From contig NC_090319.1 in assembly GCF_040869045.1 (NCBI RefSeq), positions 229,207,832 through 229,271,831 on the forward strand: a DNA stretch of 64,000 bases, given 5' to 3'. The notes under the pieces are model-generated. The model did not search any database. It saw nothing but the letters and a program-made list of their open reading frames with translations, and was not told where the DNA came from. The position numbers and the translations under genes are program-made. The stretch is from Eurosta solidaginis (lineage: Eukaryota; Arthropoda; Insecta; Diptera; Tephritidae). Shown in pieces: positions 29,714-40,303 of this stretch. The stretch's first letter is position 1. Each line of letters opens with the position of its first letter.

Positions 29714-30586
29714 TCTACACGGAACAGAAAGCGACAGTTGTATCATTCCTCCCAGATGTGAAATCTTCAGACTTTTTGATTTAGGAGATTCACCCGAGCC
29801 ACTTTTCGTGGACTCGCAGGAAATTGAAAAAGGCGTTTTCAAAGCTAGGTGCATTGTTTATTCCGATAACCCAATAATTAAAGCCATAAACACCACGGAT
29901 GATGTCAAGTAGGTGAAAAGAAACAGTATTCGGACAGAAAAACTTTCAAATTATAATGTTTATACAATTAACAAGACAGAAACAGAAGACAAACGTACGA
30001 AAAAACTAATTTCGATTTTAAAAAATTAAATACCTCAACATGCTCCAAGTAAATTAATTGACCTTTGCATAGAGTATGCCGACATTTTCGCTCTTGACAC
30101 GGACTAAATGACTTTAAACAACTTCTACGAGCAAAAATTAAGATTAACAGACAACGAACCGGTATATGTTAAAAACTATCGATTACCATAATCTCAACGC
30201 GATGAAATAAATCGCCAAGTAAATAAACTGTTAGACAACGATTTGATTGAACCAAGTTACTCCAATGACAATAGTCCTTTGATTGTAATCCCAAAGAAGG
30301 ATACTAATGGCCAAAAAGCTTAACGTATGTTCGTAGATTTTCGCGCAGTAAACAAAAAACTCATTGCTGATAAATTTCCACTAGCTAGAGTGGACGATAT
30401 TTTAGATAATCTCGGTAAAACAAAGTATTTTTCCACATTAGATCTTTTTTCGGGATTTCATCAAATCCCCTTGCATCCTGAATCACGTGACATTACTTAT
30501 TTCAGCACTGACCGAGGTGCATTTAGATGGAAAGTTCTTCCATTCGGTTTAAATATAGCACCAAATTCAGCTAAGGTACGTTACAC
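29714..30586 (+). pseudogene. Element E (second copy) reverse transcriptase, truncated
   Basis: The linker (IIPPRCEIFRLFDL, EPLFVDSQEI) precedes RT. RT shows LIEPSYSNDNSPLIVIPKK, MFVDFRAVNKKLI, FSTLDLFSGFHQIPL and VLPFGLNIAPNS. The catalytic Y/FxDD motif and everything beyond is missing, because the copy is cut at about 30587 where a LINE G fragment begins. Stops lie near 29910, 30191 and 30321. Confidence 0.85.
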
Positions 30587-31156
30587 TGACCAAACAGTTC
30601 CTGTTGAATACTCAGAAACCTGGGCATCCCAACAGACATTTGATTGATGAACCAGCACCGCCTAGGGGCTTAAGGAGTCATCTCCGTGAGCGTTTTGAGG
30701 AAATACGGCACCTGAGAACCCAGCCGTATGAAGTGAAAAAACACAAGCAGGTCCTTGGTGAACTCCATAAACAGGCTTCGGACCTTTATGCCGGGAATTG
30801 CCCGGTGAATCCAGTACTTAAAGAAAATTCGTGGAAGAGGAACGCATACTCCCCAGCGAAACGCGTGTCACTCTTGCTCAACTTCGTTCTGGATACTGTA
30901 ACAGGCTAAACTCTTACCTATCCAGAATCAACCCCGACATACAAAATGTATGCCCCGCTTGCAATGTGTCCCCACATGACACCAACCATCTCTTTAATTG
31001 TAATGTGGAACCAACGCCTCTAAAACCCCTTTCCTTATGGTCCACCCCTGTTGAAACGGCAAGTTTCCTTGGACTCCCGTTAGAGGATATTGATGACAAT
31101 TTGTGATCGGTCGCGGCTTTTAGGTGGGGCGAGCATTGCTACAACAACAACAACAA
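30587..31156 (+). mobile_element. LINE G copy 1 (3' fragment)
   Basis: A 5'-truncated LINE G. It encodes the C-terminal end of the RT protein with the zinc-finger-like CPACNVSPHDTNHLFNC and the final EDIDDNL, then a short 3' UTR and a (CAA)n tail. It is closely related to 47905-48477. It begins exactly where the RT of E is cut and ends against H-family sequence at 31157. Confidence 0.9.
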
Positions 31157-32019
31157 GCTCCGCAACAATATCTTTTTATCATGGTAGAACATTATAAGGT
31201 GGTGGCACGTCGACATAAATGCAAACAAATATACACTATCAATGTATTTTGGGCTTAAGTGCAGAATACATACATTTGTAAAAAAAAAAAAATCGGACTT
31301 TGTAGAGATTTTTATGCTGATTCCAACGGTATATTTCGTTTGGTGCAAATGAAAGGTTTGGGGGTAATTCCATGTCTAAAGGCGAAATTATGAATTTTTC
31401 AAATCAAAATATCTCCTAAACTAGTAGATGGATTTCAAATTTAAAAAAATCGAAAAATAACTTATAAAAATACCTTTCATTTGACATATATATACATCTC
31501 TAACTTTTCTAGTCTTTATTTAGCTAAAATATGAAAAAGCTCTTTTTTGGTGGAAATTTTTTAAATTTTAATTTTAATTCTGCGTATAACACCTTTCGGC
31601 ATAGGCGGCCTTCGGTCGCGCTTATAAAAAATAACCCTGGGCTACGCCATGCCAAGTCCGGGTGTGTGGTATAACCGTTCGCGGTGATGTCCTTCTGCGT
31701 AGTACGCCCTTCAGCGTACCTTTTGATGTGGAATTACCCCTATAGTTATTATTTGCACAAAAAAAAAACTATACGGTTGAACTCACCATAAACACCACAA
31801 CCGATACTCATATACATTTTTTTAATTTGACAAATGTATGTATTCTGCACTTAGGCCCAAAATACATTGATAGTGTATGTTTGTTGCATTTATGTCGACG
31901 TGCCACCACCTTATAATATTCTACCATGATAAAAAGATATTGTTGCGGAGCTGGCAACACTATTCACCACCTTCATATGTTTTCGTTTGTTTAATTGCAA
32001 TAACGAAAAAAGCGACAAT
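31157..32019. repeat. H-family foldback-like unit with about 128-bp inverted arms
   Basis: 31157-31283 is the inverted repeat of 31828-31956 (GCTCCGCAACAATATC ... in both). Nested inside are GGTAATTCCATGTC (31364) and GACATGGAATTACC-type sequence (31725), plus the GGCATAGGCGGCC ... GGGCTACGCCATGCC module at 31590-31660 that recurs in the 41-52 kb cluster. 31957-32019 holds the module TTCGTTTGTTTAATTGC, found again at 39250 and 43490. No coding. Confidence 0.75.
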
Positions 32020-33146
32020 CACCCCTATTCTGCATTTCGATTACGTTCCCGTTCTACGCTCCGCCTTAATCGAAGTTGGGTATTCTGCATTACGGTGGAA
32101 TCGTAACGAGAAGAGGAAGAGCAAATTATTTTTCGAAATCAGCTGTTTGTACAGAACGTGTGAACATTGGAACAAAATAAATTAAAGAAAATTTGTAAAA
32201 AACACTGAAAAACGTTTATAATTTATTTTCCAAGCCATTTTGTACAACAAAAGCCAATAGAATATATTGCCGCAGTGTTATATTTTTTTGAGTGAAGTGC
32301 TTTCATAATTGTAAGTGTGTTTTTGTCGTTCTTTCGGCCAATTCCCTGCCGTGGCCACCAAGTTTTGCTAAAACGGATTCCTGCACGAATATAGTTGACA
32401 TTTTCTGAATTTTATGGATGCTAGATTCATTGCACTGGCCTAAAATACTTTATAAAGATTTATTTATTCTTTCCGCAAGGATTGTTTACGTTTTTGCTTC
32501 ACCTTCCTCTACTCCGGCAACTTGCTTTGACATATAACTGGACCCAACTAACAGACACAAATTATAGCTGTATATTATAATGGAATCAATAGCCGCGGCA
32601 TTATTTGTGGAGTTGGAAAGCAACACATACGAAAATGGCCAGGCGGGAATGGAAAGACAATATTTCGAGATTTGTGTAATCCATTTGGATGAGTGACTAA
32701 TTGTAAGAAACTGAGCTTAATAGTGGTAAAGTTTAATGACTTATTTTCTTATTTAGGTTCAAAAAAACTTCCGATTTAATAAGGATGCTTTCAAGTATGT
32801 GTTAATAGATATTTTTTCGGGGCAAGTACGTCCAAGAACTTCGACATCGACATGTTGTTTTTGACCTGGAAACATAAAAAAAACAATCATCATCAAGCCT
32901 TTTACGTTTCTTAACAACTTATACTTACATTTTTGTTAAAATTCTGTTATAAATTAATAAAAAAAATAAAAAGAAAATATTTTTCCGCCAACAAATTTGC
33001 AACTTAGAAAAACGGAGCTACGATCGAAATGCAGAATACACAAAATGGAACGATTCGAAGTTGGATCGAAAGAGATTGGAACACAGAATACCAAAATTGC
33101 CAAATCGAAAAAATTCCAATCCAAGTCGAAATGCAGAATAGGGGTG
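32020..33146 (+). mobile_element. PIF/Harbinger-like transposon 1, internally deleted
   Basis: Terminal inverted repeats of at least 22 bp (CACCCCTATTCTGCATTTCGA). Target duplication AAT at 32017-32019 and 33147-33149. The empty site GCGACAATAGTACC is present at about 39285. Transposase remnants on the + strand are listed separately. Subterminal copies of TATTCTGCATT occur at both ends. Only about 1.1 kb remains, so it needs transposase in trans. Confidence 0.85.
32580..32860 (+). pseudogene. Harbinger 1 transposase N-terminal remnant with intron
   Basis: Starting at ATG 32580 (MESIAAALFVELES), the sequence shifts frame and reads RDLCNPFG near 32675. A 54-bp intron (GTAAG at 32703 to TTTAG at 32756) follows. 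The second exon then reads VQKNFRFNKDAFKYVLIDI. That matches the N-terminal region of PIF/Harbinger transposases (R-D-x2-NPF ... FRF-x-K-x-FKYVL). The catalytic DDE part is deleted. Confidence 0.75.
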
Positions 33147-33865
33147 AATAGTACCGACGGGTTTTCCGCGAATAACTTTTAAACGAGATAAAAAAATATA
33201 GTTTCTGCTTTCGGATTCTGAATCTTGACGCAAACAGGCGTCTTTTGATACCGCTATCGGCATGTGCGACGCGAATTTTAAGTGCAGGACTCAAGTTGGT
33301 GATTTTTAGGACCACCTCTACCCCTACAAATCAACAAAAGTTTGAGAATCGTGGCACCCTTTCGGTCTCCAAACCGGTGTTGAACCCACCCAATTTAATT
33401 TTGTATAAGCAGAAGGTGTTTTGCGCAAAAATACTATGGATACCACCCTAGGTTTCGGAGCACTCCTGGATCATTTTTTGGTTTTTCGTTAATATCTTTC
33501 GAACGATCTAAAATTTTTATTTTCCGCCTTCGTGTTATTGTTGCCGAGGTCAAAACGAGTCTTTTCACACCTCTCTCGGTATTTTTGGATGCGTATTACC
33601 GGTGTCATGCTGTCGTAAAGAATTACGTTATATTTTGGCGTTCTAACAATTATATTATGATATTTTATCAATAACCGAATTTTTATTGGTGAAAATAACC
33701 AGAAAATAAGAAATCTCAACGATCAACCGCATTCCAGAATTTTCAATTCAAGAATTGTATTGTGGTTTCCCGCAAAAGGAAGAATCAGGCCACGATCCTC
33801 TTCTGCGGAATTTTCTTCAACAAATTGTTTAAAAATGTATCAGCGTCTGCGCGACGAGAAGAACA
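33147..33865. repeat. H-family modules and adjoining older repeat
   Basis: 33150-33640 strings together several modules found in the 39-52 kb cluster: GATTCTGAATCTTGACGCAAA, GTGATTTTTAGGACC and GCGCAAAAATACTATGGAT, among others. 33690-33865 is a second repeat, matched by 56960-57032 plus 61609-61702. There it is split by an H element, so this copy is the empty site. 33676-33690 is likewise the empty site for LINE J1. Confidence 0.7.
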
Positions 33866-34756
33866 CCTGCCCAAACATCCTCCATGGAAGGCGCCGCCTC
33901 GAAACGGTTGCCCTTTTATAGATTAATATGTTCGGCGTGGGGTTTCTACACCACGCATTCATCCAAAATAACAAAACTCGTGTTTTACTTTTTAAAGTCA
34001 CTTTTATTCACGCAAACTAAACGTCTGCTTCTTGTCCAAAATTGTATTCTCTCTCATATTTTGCCTGTCAGTGACGTGGGCCGCAGTTACATTTGACATG
34101 CGCGTTGCCAACTGCCCGCGCCTGTCAAATGCAACTAAAGCTCCACGCACATAACTTATCTTATATTACGGATTTGAGGGTTAGTTTATCCTTACATCAT
34201 CCTTCCTTTAAAAAGAAGAATTTGGCAATTCGACCGATCGCAATTGCCACATTCTTCTTTGACACTATATAAATTGGTTCGAATGAACGAAAATTAGGGT
34301 GTACCTTCCTTTTTGAAATTCGTTCAGCCGGAGCAATTTTATATTAAAAGTTAGAATTACGTTAATATTTTTTCTTTGTTTTTTTTTTTTTGCATAATAA
34401 ATTTAAATTTTATATAATTCAATTATGAATTATCATTTTCCTAATTTTATATTAAGATTTATAAGTACATATAGGAAAAAAATTTTTTTTTTTGTCTTTT
34501 ACATTTGGCATTGATTGCATGCTAAATCCAACATTTAAAGTTGTATTTGTTTTGTTCTGCCTTCTTGGCTGAGTGTAAATAAAATTGTATGTATATATCA
34601 ATATAATATTACTGAATATATTAATTTATTTTGTTTATTCTGTTTTTGTGTACAGTTCTTTCTTTTTTTGTTACCTCATCAAAAATTGTAATATTAGGGT
34701 CGTTAATTTTAATTACCGAAAAAGGACCCTGGTATATATTTTCATGTTTGTGGCGT
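33866..34756 (-). mobile_element. Reversed 3' fragment of element E
   Basis: It contains the last part of integrase (HKHENIYQGPFSVIKIND, stop near 34621) and the LTR, as a reverse copy of 25435-26317. The LTR end meets the older repeat at 33865. The other end is joined to element I at about 34756 inside the codons for PRHKHEN. Confidence 0.85.
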
Positions 34757-35860
34757 TGTAGCGGGCGTGGAAGGTTCAGCTTCACGAGGGACGTCATCTG
34801 GCGAACACTGTTGTGTTGTGGTTTCTGTACGTGGCTGTGTTGGACCCGAAGAACTTTGGTTTTTTGGTTCAACAGTAGGACGATCTGTGGACGAGTTAGG
34901 ATCAACGTCGAGGGATCAAGGGGCTGGCTTAAGATGCCATGTGTTTCTTCTATATATGGCGCCATCCTCGGTTTGTACTCTGTACGAGCGGTGTCCTTCT
35001 GGTCTCAGTATATAAGCTGGAACCCAGTTATTATGACTTTATCTAAGCAGTACTTTCTCTTGCGTTGTGTATTCTCTACTCTGTTTTTTATTTCTATCTG
35101 CTGTTTCTTTCTCACCTTCCTTGAGTTTTGTTAGTTTTTTGCTTACGTTTTTCATTATTTTTGGATTGAGTAGCTTTTCATTGGTAGGTAATAGCGTTCT
35201 GGTTCTTCTGTTCATTAACCGTTGAACTGGAGACCATAGGTCCATGCGTGGAGTATTCCGATGATGTAGCAGCGCTAGCTGTATGTCCGTGTTGTCTTCG
35301 AGGCACTATTTCATCAGGTTGTTTGCCTCTTGTACATAGCGTTCGGCTAGAACATTAGAACGTGGAAAATGAGGGCTCGAAATTCTATGTTCAAAGTTCC
35401 ATTCTTTCTGAAGAGCCCTGAAATCGCTGCAATCAAATTGTTTACCACCATCTGATAATAATACTTCCGGGATGCCGAAGGTAGCAAACCTTGTCTTAAT
35501 TTCTTTAATGACGTTGAAGCTGGTGATATTGTTTAGTTGTTTAAAGTCAAAGTATCCTGAGTAGCTGTCTGCAATGAGGATATAATCCTTTCCTCTTAAG
35601 TGGAATATGTCCGAAGCGACAATACTCCATGGCCGTTTCGGTGCTGCTTGTAAGTTTATTTGTTCCATCTGATTATCTTTTTGTATTTTGCTGCATGCAC
35701 TCCAAGTTTTTATGTACTCAGTTAAATCTTTGGTCATTGTTGGCCAGAATACATTGTCACGGGCCAGTTTAAGCGTCCCTTGTAGTCCTTTATTACTAAG
35801 ATGGCAATGTTTTATTACTAATGGCACCATTGAGTTTGGAACCAATACTCTGTGATCTTC
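34757..35860 (-). pseudogene. Element I integrase
   Basis: The minus-strand frame 35845-35306 has the zinc region (HCHLSNKGLQGT ... WSACSK, where the first Cys of the CxxC pair is Trp). The core triad is IVASDIFHL, LLSDGGKQF and the E of SNVLAERYVQ. The C-terminal part continues in other frames: SPVQRLMNRRTRTLLP at about 35200, then a Pro/Thr-rich tail to 34757. Frame breaks lie near 35306 and 35039. Confidence 0.8.
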
Positions 35861-36435
35861 AAAAATTATGTCCTTGTAAACGCTGAGAGCCTCTCTGTAG
35901 TACCAATATTTTTTTGAGATTTACCGCCACTTTTTGATGGTCTCTGGCCATCCTTTTAATATGGTTGACTTTAAATCATTAAGTTCTTTACTTTTTGAGG
36001 TCTCTGCTTTAAGTTCGTCTTTTCGCGTTTTCGTGAATGGTACAATAGCACATATTTGTAAATTTTCTGTATTTAAATCTTCACTATCTAAGTTTTCGCA
36101 GTCTCTACTCAGTAAATCTGCTACATACAATTCCGTACCTTTTTTATAAGTGACTTTTGGATTATAAGGCAGGATTTGATACATGATTCTTTGCAATCTC
36201 GGTGGTGCATCTGTAATTGCCTTTTTAAATATTGCCTCAAGAGGCTTATGGTCAGATTCGATCGTTAAATCTTTGCAACCCCAAATGTACATGTGAAATT
36301 TTTTACATGCAACTAGAATGGCGTTTGCTTCTTTTTCTAATTGGCTATAGCCCTGTTCGGTTTCGTTATAATTTCTATTTTTTCGGGATCAGGTTTTACC
36401 CCTTCAGCGGAGACTATATGTCCCAGAAACTTTAC
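35861..36435 (-). pseudogene. Element I RNase H
   Basis: It encodes IESDHKPLEAIFKKAI, LQRIMYQILPYNPKVTYKKG and VADLLSRD, the C-terminal half of a mag-type RNase H. The N-terminal half (EKEANAILVACKKFHMYIWGCK) is readable up to about 36350 but with a frame break near 36370. Confidence 0.75.
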
Positions 36436-36900
36436 TTATTTTGTATTATAAACGCATTTTTCTTTATTAAGCTTAAGGCCTGCTTTTCTGAATTTGTCAA
36501 GTACCTCTTGAGTGATCCTCTCTAGTTCTAGTTTGCTGGTGGCATGCAAGAGAACATCATCCATAGACACCTCCGCGTTCTTTACGTCCGCTATCAACGA
36601 ATTCATTACTTGTTGGAAAACTTCCGGAGCCGATGCTAAGACAAATGACATTCTTAAGCAAGATTATCTTCCGAATGGGGTACTGAATGTCAGATATTCT
36701 GAAGTACGGGGTGTTACTTGCAGTTGCCAAATGCCTTTTTTACAATCGAGTAACGTGAACCACTTAGAGCCGTGGATGCGGGCTGTAATTTCTTCTAACG
36801 TAGTAAGTGGATAATAACGTCTTTTGAGATTTTTATTTATCTCCGATGGATCTAAGCAGAGTCTAATTTTATTATTTTTTTTTTACTACGACCATGGGTG
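36436..36900 (-). pseudogene. Element I reverse transcriptase (damaged)
   Basis: Remnants in order: VRLCLDPSEINKNLKRRYYPL near 36840, AFWQL-type sequence with frame changes, then SAPEVFQQVMNSLI and SMDDVLLHATS. Ser replaces the Tyr of the YMDD catalytic box. A stop at 36436 follows LNKEKCVYNTK. Not functional. Confidence 0.75.
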
Positions 36901-37378
36901 ACACAGCCGGTGTCGGCTTGGTTATGGGTTTAATTATTTTTTGCTCTACCATACTATCAAGGTCATCTTTAACCTGCTGTCTAATAGTATGCGGGATTTT
37001 TCGCGCAGGGCATATGCTTAGTTTCGGATTTTCTATTAAGTCTATGTCGTATTTGTATTGCTTAAGGCAACCAATTCCTTCAAACAAGTTTTCACCAACA
37101 GTTACAGTTTCAATGCGCTTCACCAATTTCAATTTCTCACATGTTGATTTACCAAGCACTGCTGTAACATCCGCTTTGACAACTAAGTATTTTATGGGTA
37201 CCTCTTGTTTTTTAATAAGCGTGTCTATGACCACTTCACCCAGTACCTGTCTAAATCTGCACCTACCGTAGATACTAAAAAACCGTATTCGTTGCTTTCT
37301 CGGTCTTGGACCAATTCGTTGACCGTTTTGCTTTTGCAACATTTGGTAAGGTGACCTTTTCTTTTGCATTTTTGGCAA
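36872..37378 (-). pseudogene. Element I protease and RT start
   Basis: It reads GRCRFRQVLGEVVIDT, VPIKYLVVKADVTAVLGKSTCEKLKL and VGENLFEGIGCLKQYKYDIDL, which are the flap and C-terminal part of a mag-type retropepsin. The RT entry VEQKIIKPITKPTPAVSPMVVV follows. The D-T/S-G active site itself is not found, so the N-terminal part is lost or frameshifted. Confidence 0.7.
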
Positions 37379-37990
37379 ACCTTTTTAAAGGCGGACAGTT
37401 ACGGCGACCGTGCGTGGTATCACACCTATTGCAGTGAAAGGGTTCATCTTTTTTGTTAGTATGTTTGATGTCTCTTTTATTTTGCTTTTTGTTCCACGTA
37501 ACGGCGTCAACTGTGGCCGCTTGCTTCATTGTTGCTACCTGCATCTTAACTTGCTCTGCAGAGTGACATATATCTATTGCTTTTTCCAGGGTTCATTTGC
37601 TTTCCGCTAGTAGTTTTTCTCTTGTTGTATCATTTGTTATACCTACTACTATTCTGTCGCGAATTAAAGTGTCTTCTAATGTCCCGTAGCCACAATTTTT
37701 AATTTTGCTTCAGATCTGTAACGAATTCATCAAATGTTTGATACTCCTTTTGTACGATGGTGTTGAATACATATCTTTCGTACGTTTCGTTGATTTGGGG
37801 TGTAAAATATTCTGTAAATCGGCTTTCTGTTAAATTAAAAGTATTGTAAATTACTGCTGCGTCATTTCCTACAGACGACATGAATACTGCGACTTGCACT
37901 TCTGGTTTCTTAGTATCCAGTTCTGTCGCGATCGCGTACCACTCGAATTGTTGAAGCCACAATTTCCACTCGTTTGCCACATTTTGGTAA
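37275..37990 (-). pseudogene. Element I gag
   Basis: The N-terminal segment 37980-37699 (MANEWKLWLQQFEWYAIATEL, VAVFMSSVGNDAAVIYNTF, YQTFDEFVTDLKQN) is a mag-lineage gag core. After a frame break the C-terminal segment (37544-37275) holds one zinc finger of the form CNRCDTTHGRRNC. Confidence 0.8.
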
Positions 37991-38077
37991 TTGTTGATGA
38001 CAAAACTTTCTGGTGGTCTAATATTGTGGTCCGGTTTTTCGCTATTAGTTGCTGATTCTGGGATTTTTTCGCTTTAA

Positions 38078-38092
38078 TTCGGGTTTCGGCAC
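38078..38092 (-). promoter_or_regulatory. Primer binding site of element I (tRNA-Phe type)
   Basis: Minus strand TGGTGCCGAAACCCG matches 15 bases of the complement of the tRNA-Phe 3' end, from memory of that tRNA. It abuts the LTR end at 38094. Confidence 0.7.
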
Positions 38093-38093
38093 C

Positions 38094-38320
38094 ATGTAAT
38101 GTACCTTAGCTTTGGTACAAATTACTTTTGTTAAATAAAATAGAACGATTGAGAAGGCACGTGTTTTATTATAGTTCGTGACTAGAACAATCTTTAATAA
38201 TGTGTATATGCAAAGTGTGTACAATAATAAAGTGGTTGTGTAGTAATATGTATATATAGGAATGTGTATTGTGAATCGATTGTATGTGTGTTCCTCAACC
38301 GATGATAGGTTTGTTCCTGA
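38094..38320 (-). repeat. 5' LTR of element I (partial)
   Basis: On the plus strand it starts TGTAATGTACC next to the primer site and runs to the junction with LINE G at about 38321. It includes a TATATATA stretch at about 38250 and AT-rich sequence. The partner LTR is absent. Confidence 0.6.
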
Positions 38321-39222
38321 CAGTCAGCATCTCGTTTCTCTTCCTGGTGGGGAGTATTCCCGCCTCATTATGCAGATGGTGTTCTGGGGACATAAGAAAA
38401 CAGCCCGTGGCGATTCTGAGAGCAGTATTTTGGCAGGCCTGTAGTTTCTTCCAGTGGGTAATTTTTAGGCTTGGCAACCATATGGGTGTAGTACGTAATC
38501 GGCTGGCTAATTGCTTTGTATGTAGTCATGAGCGTTTCTTTATCTTTTTCCCAGGTACTGCCAGCGGGGGATTTGAGGATTTTGTTACGGCTCTGAATTC
38601 TCGGAACAATTGCGGCTGCGTGCTCACCAAAATGTAGATCCTGATCAAACGTCACACCCAAGATTTTGGGGTGTAGGACAGTCGGTAGCGTAGCGCCATC
38701 GACGTGGATGTTCAAAATGGTTGACATTTGGGACGTCCATGTTGTAAATAAGGTCGCGGAAGATATAGTCGGTGATAATGCCAGGTTTCGCGAGGCGAAA
38801 AAACTGGAGAGATCAGGGAGGTTGCCGTTTATTTTATTGCATAGCGCATCGATCTTTGAGCCTGGGCCTGTGGCCATGATTGTGCAGTCATCGGCGTAGG
38901 AAACGATGGTGACTCCTTCCGGTGGTGAAGGTAGCTTAGATATGTAGAAATTAAACAAAAGTGGGGATAGGACACCACCCTGTGGCACCCCTTGTTTAAT
39001 TCTCCTTGGTTTTGATGTTTCGTTTCTAAATTGCACCGATGCCTGCCGACCACCCAGATAATTTGCGGTCCACCTTTTAAGACATAGGGGAAGGCTAGAC
39101 CCCTCCAGGTCTTGCAGTAACGAGCCATGGTTGACCGTATCAAAAGCTTTTGATAGGTCTAGCGCTACGAGTACTGTTCTATGGTGGGGGTATTGATTTA
39201 AACCGCAATTTATCTGGGTGCG
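38321..39222 (-). mobile_element. LINE G copy 2 (internal RT fragment)
   Basis: A minus-strand fragment of LINE G RT from INCGLNQYPHHRTVLVALDL to NEMLT. It has FDTVNHGSLLQDLEG, KQGVPQGGVLSPLLFNFYI and VSYADDCTIM. It lacks both the 5' part and the 3' tail, so it was cut by later insertions at both sides, not merely 5'-truncated on insertion. A frameshift lies near 38500. Confidence 0.85.
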
Positions 39223-39486
39223 GAGCTGGTAACACTATTCACCACCTTCATATGTTTTCGTTTGTTTAATTGCAACAACGAAAAAAGCGACAATAGTACC
39301 GATGGATTTTCCGCGGATAACTTAAATGAGATAAAAAAATATAGGTTCTGTTTTCGGATTCTGAATCTTGACGCAAATACGCGTCTTTTGATACCGCTAT
39401 GGACATGTGCGACCCGAATTTTAAGTGCAGGACTTAAGTTGAAATTTTACTAAAATTGGAAATTAAAAAGCTTATATTTCATAAAC
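39223..39486. repeat. H-family modules
   Basis: It contains the GGAGCTGGTAACACTATTC module, then AATAGTACCGATGG and GATTCTGAATCTTGACGCAAA modules in the same order as at 31957-33300 but without Harbinger 1. It is therefore the empty site for that transposon. The same block occurs in reverse at 43262-43530. Confidence 0.8.
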
Positions 39487-39715
39487 TAAGGCCCCTATTA
39501 TGAGACAAATTCGATCTTCGACCGTGGTCGAAAGAGCTGATCGAACGAATTTTCATTCGGTATTACGACGCGCGTTCGATGAAGGCAAGCATTATTGTGA
39601 ATTTCGATAAATTCAAAAGTTCACAATAGCACATTTCCAATACTCTGTCAAATAAAATAGAATAAATAAACAAAAGCAGAACTAGTTATTAAATGCAAAT
39701 ATTAAAAATAAAAGT

Positions 39716-40090
39716 ATGACTACAACGGAATTGTGGTTTGATGATTCGTCAGATGAAGAGGAAAGCTTACTGGAGCTAGCCAGAAGTAGGAGACGGGTAA
39801 GATGCTTCAAATCCTTTGGAAGTGAATTCCACCACGTAAGTGTGGCTTTCTAAATAAGTTGTTAAATTGTTGAAATTATAAGTTTTGTTTATAGATTTAT
39901 TCAAAATTTCAGACTGTCCAAAGAAGCGTTCATGGACTTGTTGTCCAGTACAGATGAACTGCTGCAGGAATGCACAAGAGCCGAGTCTATTCCTAATATT
40001 TTTTTAATTTTGGCAACAGTTCTCCTATTTTGCGCTCAGGGATCCTACCAACCGAGCGTTGGAAACGGCATTCACTTATTTGTGAAAGAT
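39716..40090 (+). pseudogene. Harbinger 2 transposase N-terminal remnant
   Basis: Exon 1 starts MTTTELWFDDSSDEEES and ends FGSEFHH at 39835. A 59-bp intron (GTAAGTGTG to TTTATAG, 39836-39894) follows. Exon 2 reads FIQNFRLSKEAFMDLL and later FLILATVLLFCAQGSYQPSVG. These are hallmarks of Harbinger transposases (FR-x-SKE-x-F, then A-x2-L-x-F-x3-GSYQ-x-SVG). The phase across the intron does not match, so one base has been gained or lost. The DDE catalytic domain is missing. Confidence 0.85.
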
Positions 40091-40303
40091 GAATAAAATT
40101 GAATTACGAGGAGGCTGAGCTGCATCAAGCAAAGTTGCATTTCTATAATGTGCAAGTTCCTTTGCTATATGGGGATTTTGTTCCATAATTGAAACCAGTC
40201 TTTCAAGCTGTTGCTTTGTACTCACGACCTTGGACCTATATAAAATTAATTCAAATAGTTTAAAATTACTAGCAGGTAGTAAAAAAGTAGAACATAAATA
40301 CAA
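40076..40303 (-). pseudogene. Harbinger 2 Myb/SANT-like partner gene remnant
   Basis: On the minus strand 75 codons include VVSTKQQLERLVSIMEQNPHI. This resembles the first helix of Myb/SANT-like or MADF-type proteins that PIF/Harbinger elements encode as a second, DNA-binding protein. The convergent placement opposite the transposase matches that arrangement. Only the N-terminal part survives. Confidence 0.6.

Larger units (their letters stand above)
34757..38320 (-). mobile_element. Element I: mag-like Ty3/gypsy retrotransposon (3' end missing)
   Basis: On the minus strand it has part of a 5' LTR (38094-38320), a tRNA-Phe primer site (38078-38092), gag, protease, RT, RNase H and integrase, ending at the junction with E at 34757. 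The gag (WKLWLQQFEWYAIATEL) and integrase (SDGGKQFDCSDF) are typical of the mag lineage (K02A2.6-like proteins). No 3' LTR is present. Confidence 0.85.

Noticed and set aside
30614..31106. A host gene with a CxxC...HxxxxC zinc finger
   Set aside because: Identical in kind to the C-terminus of LINE G RT and followed by the (CAA)n LINE tail.
38284..38637. 117-codon ORF on the + strand
   Set aside because: Antisense of LINE G copy 2. The same shadow appears opposite the other G copies, for example 62642-62857.
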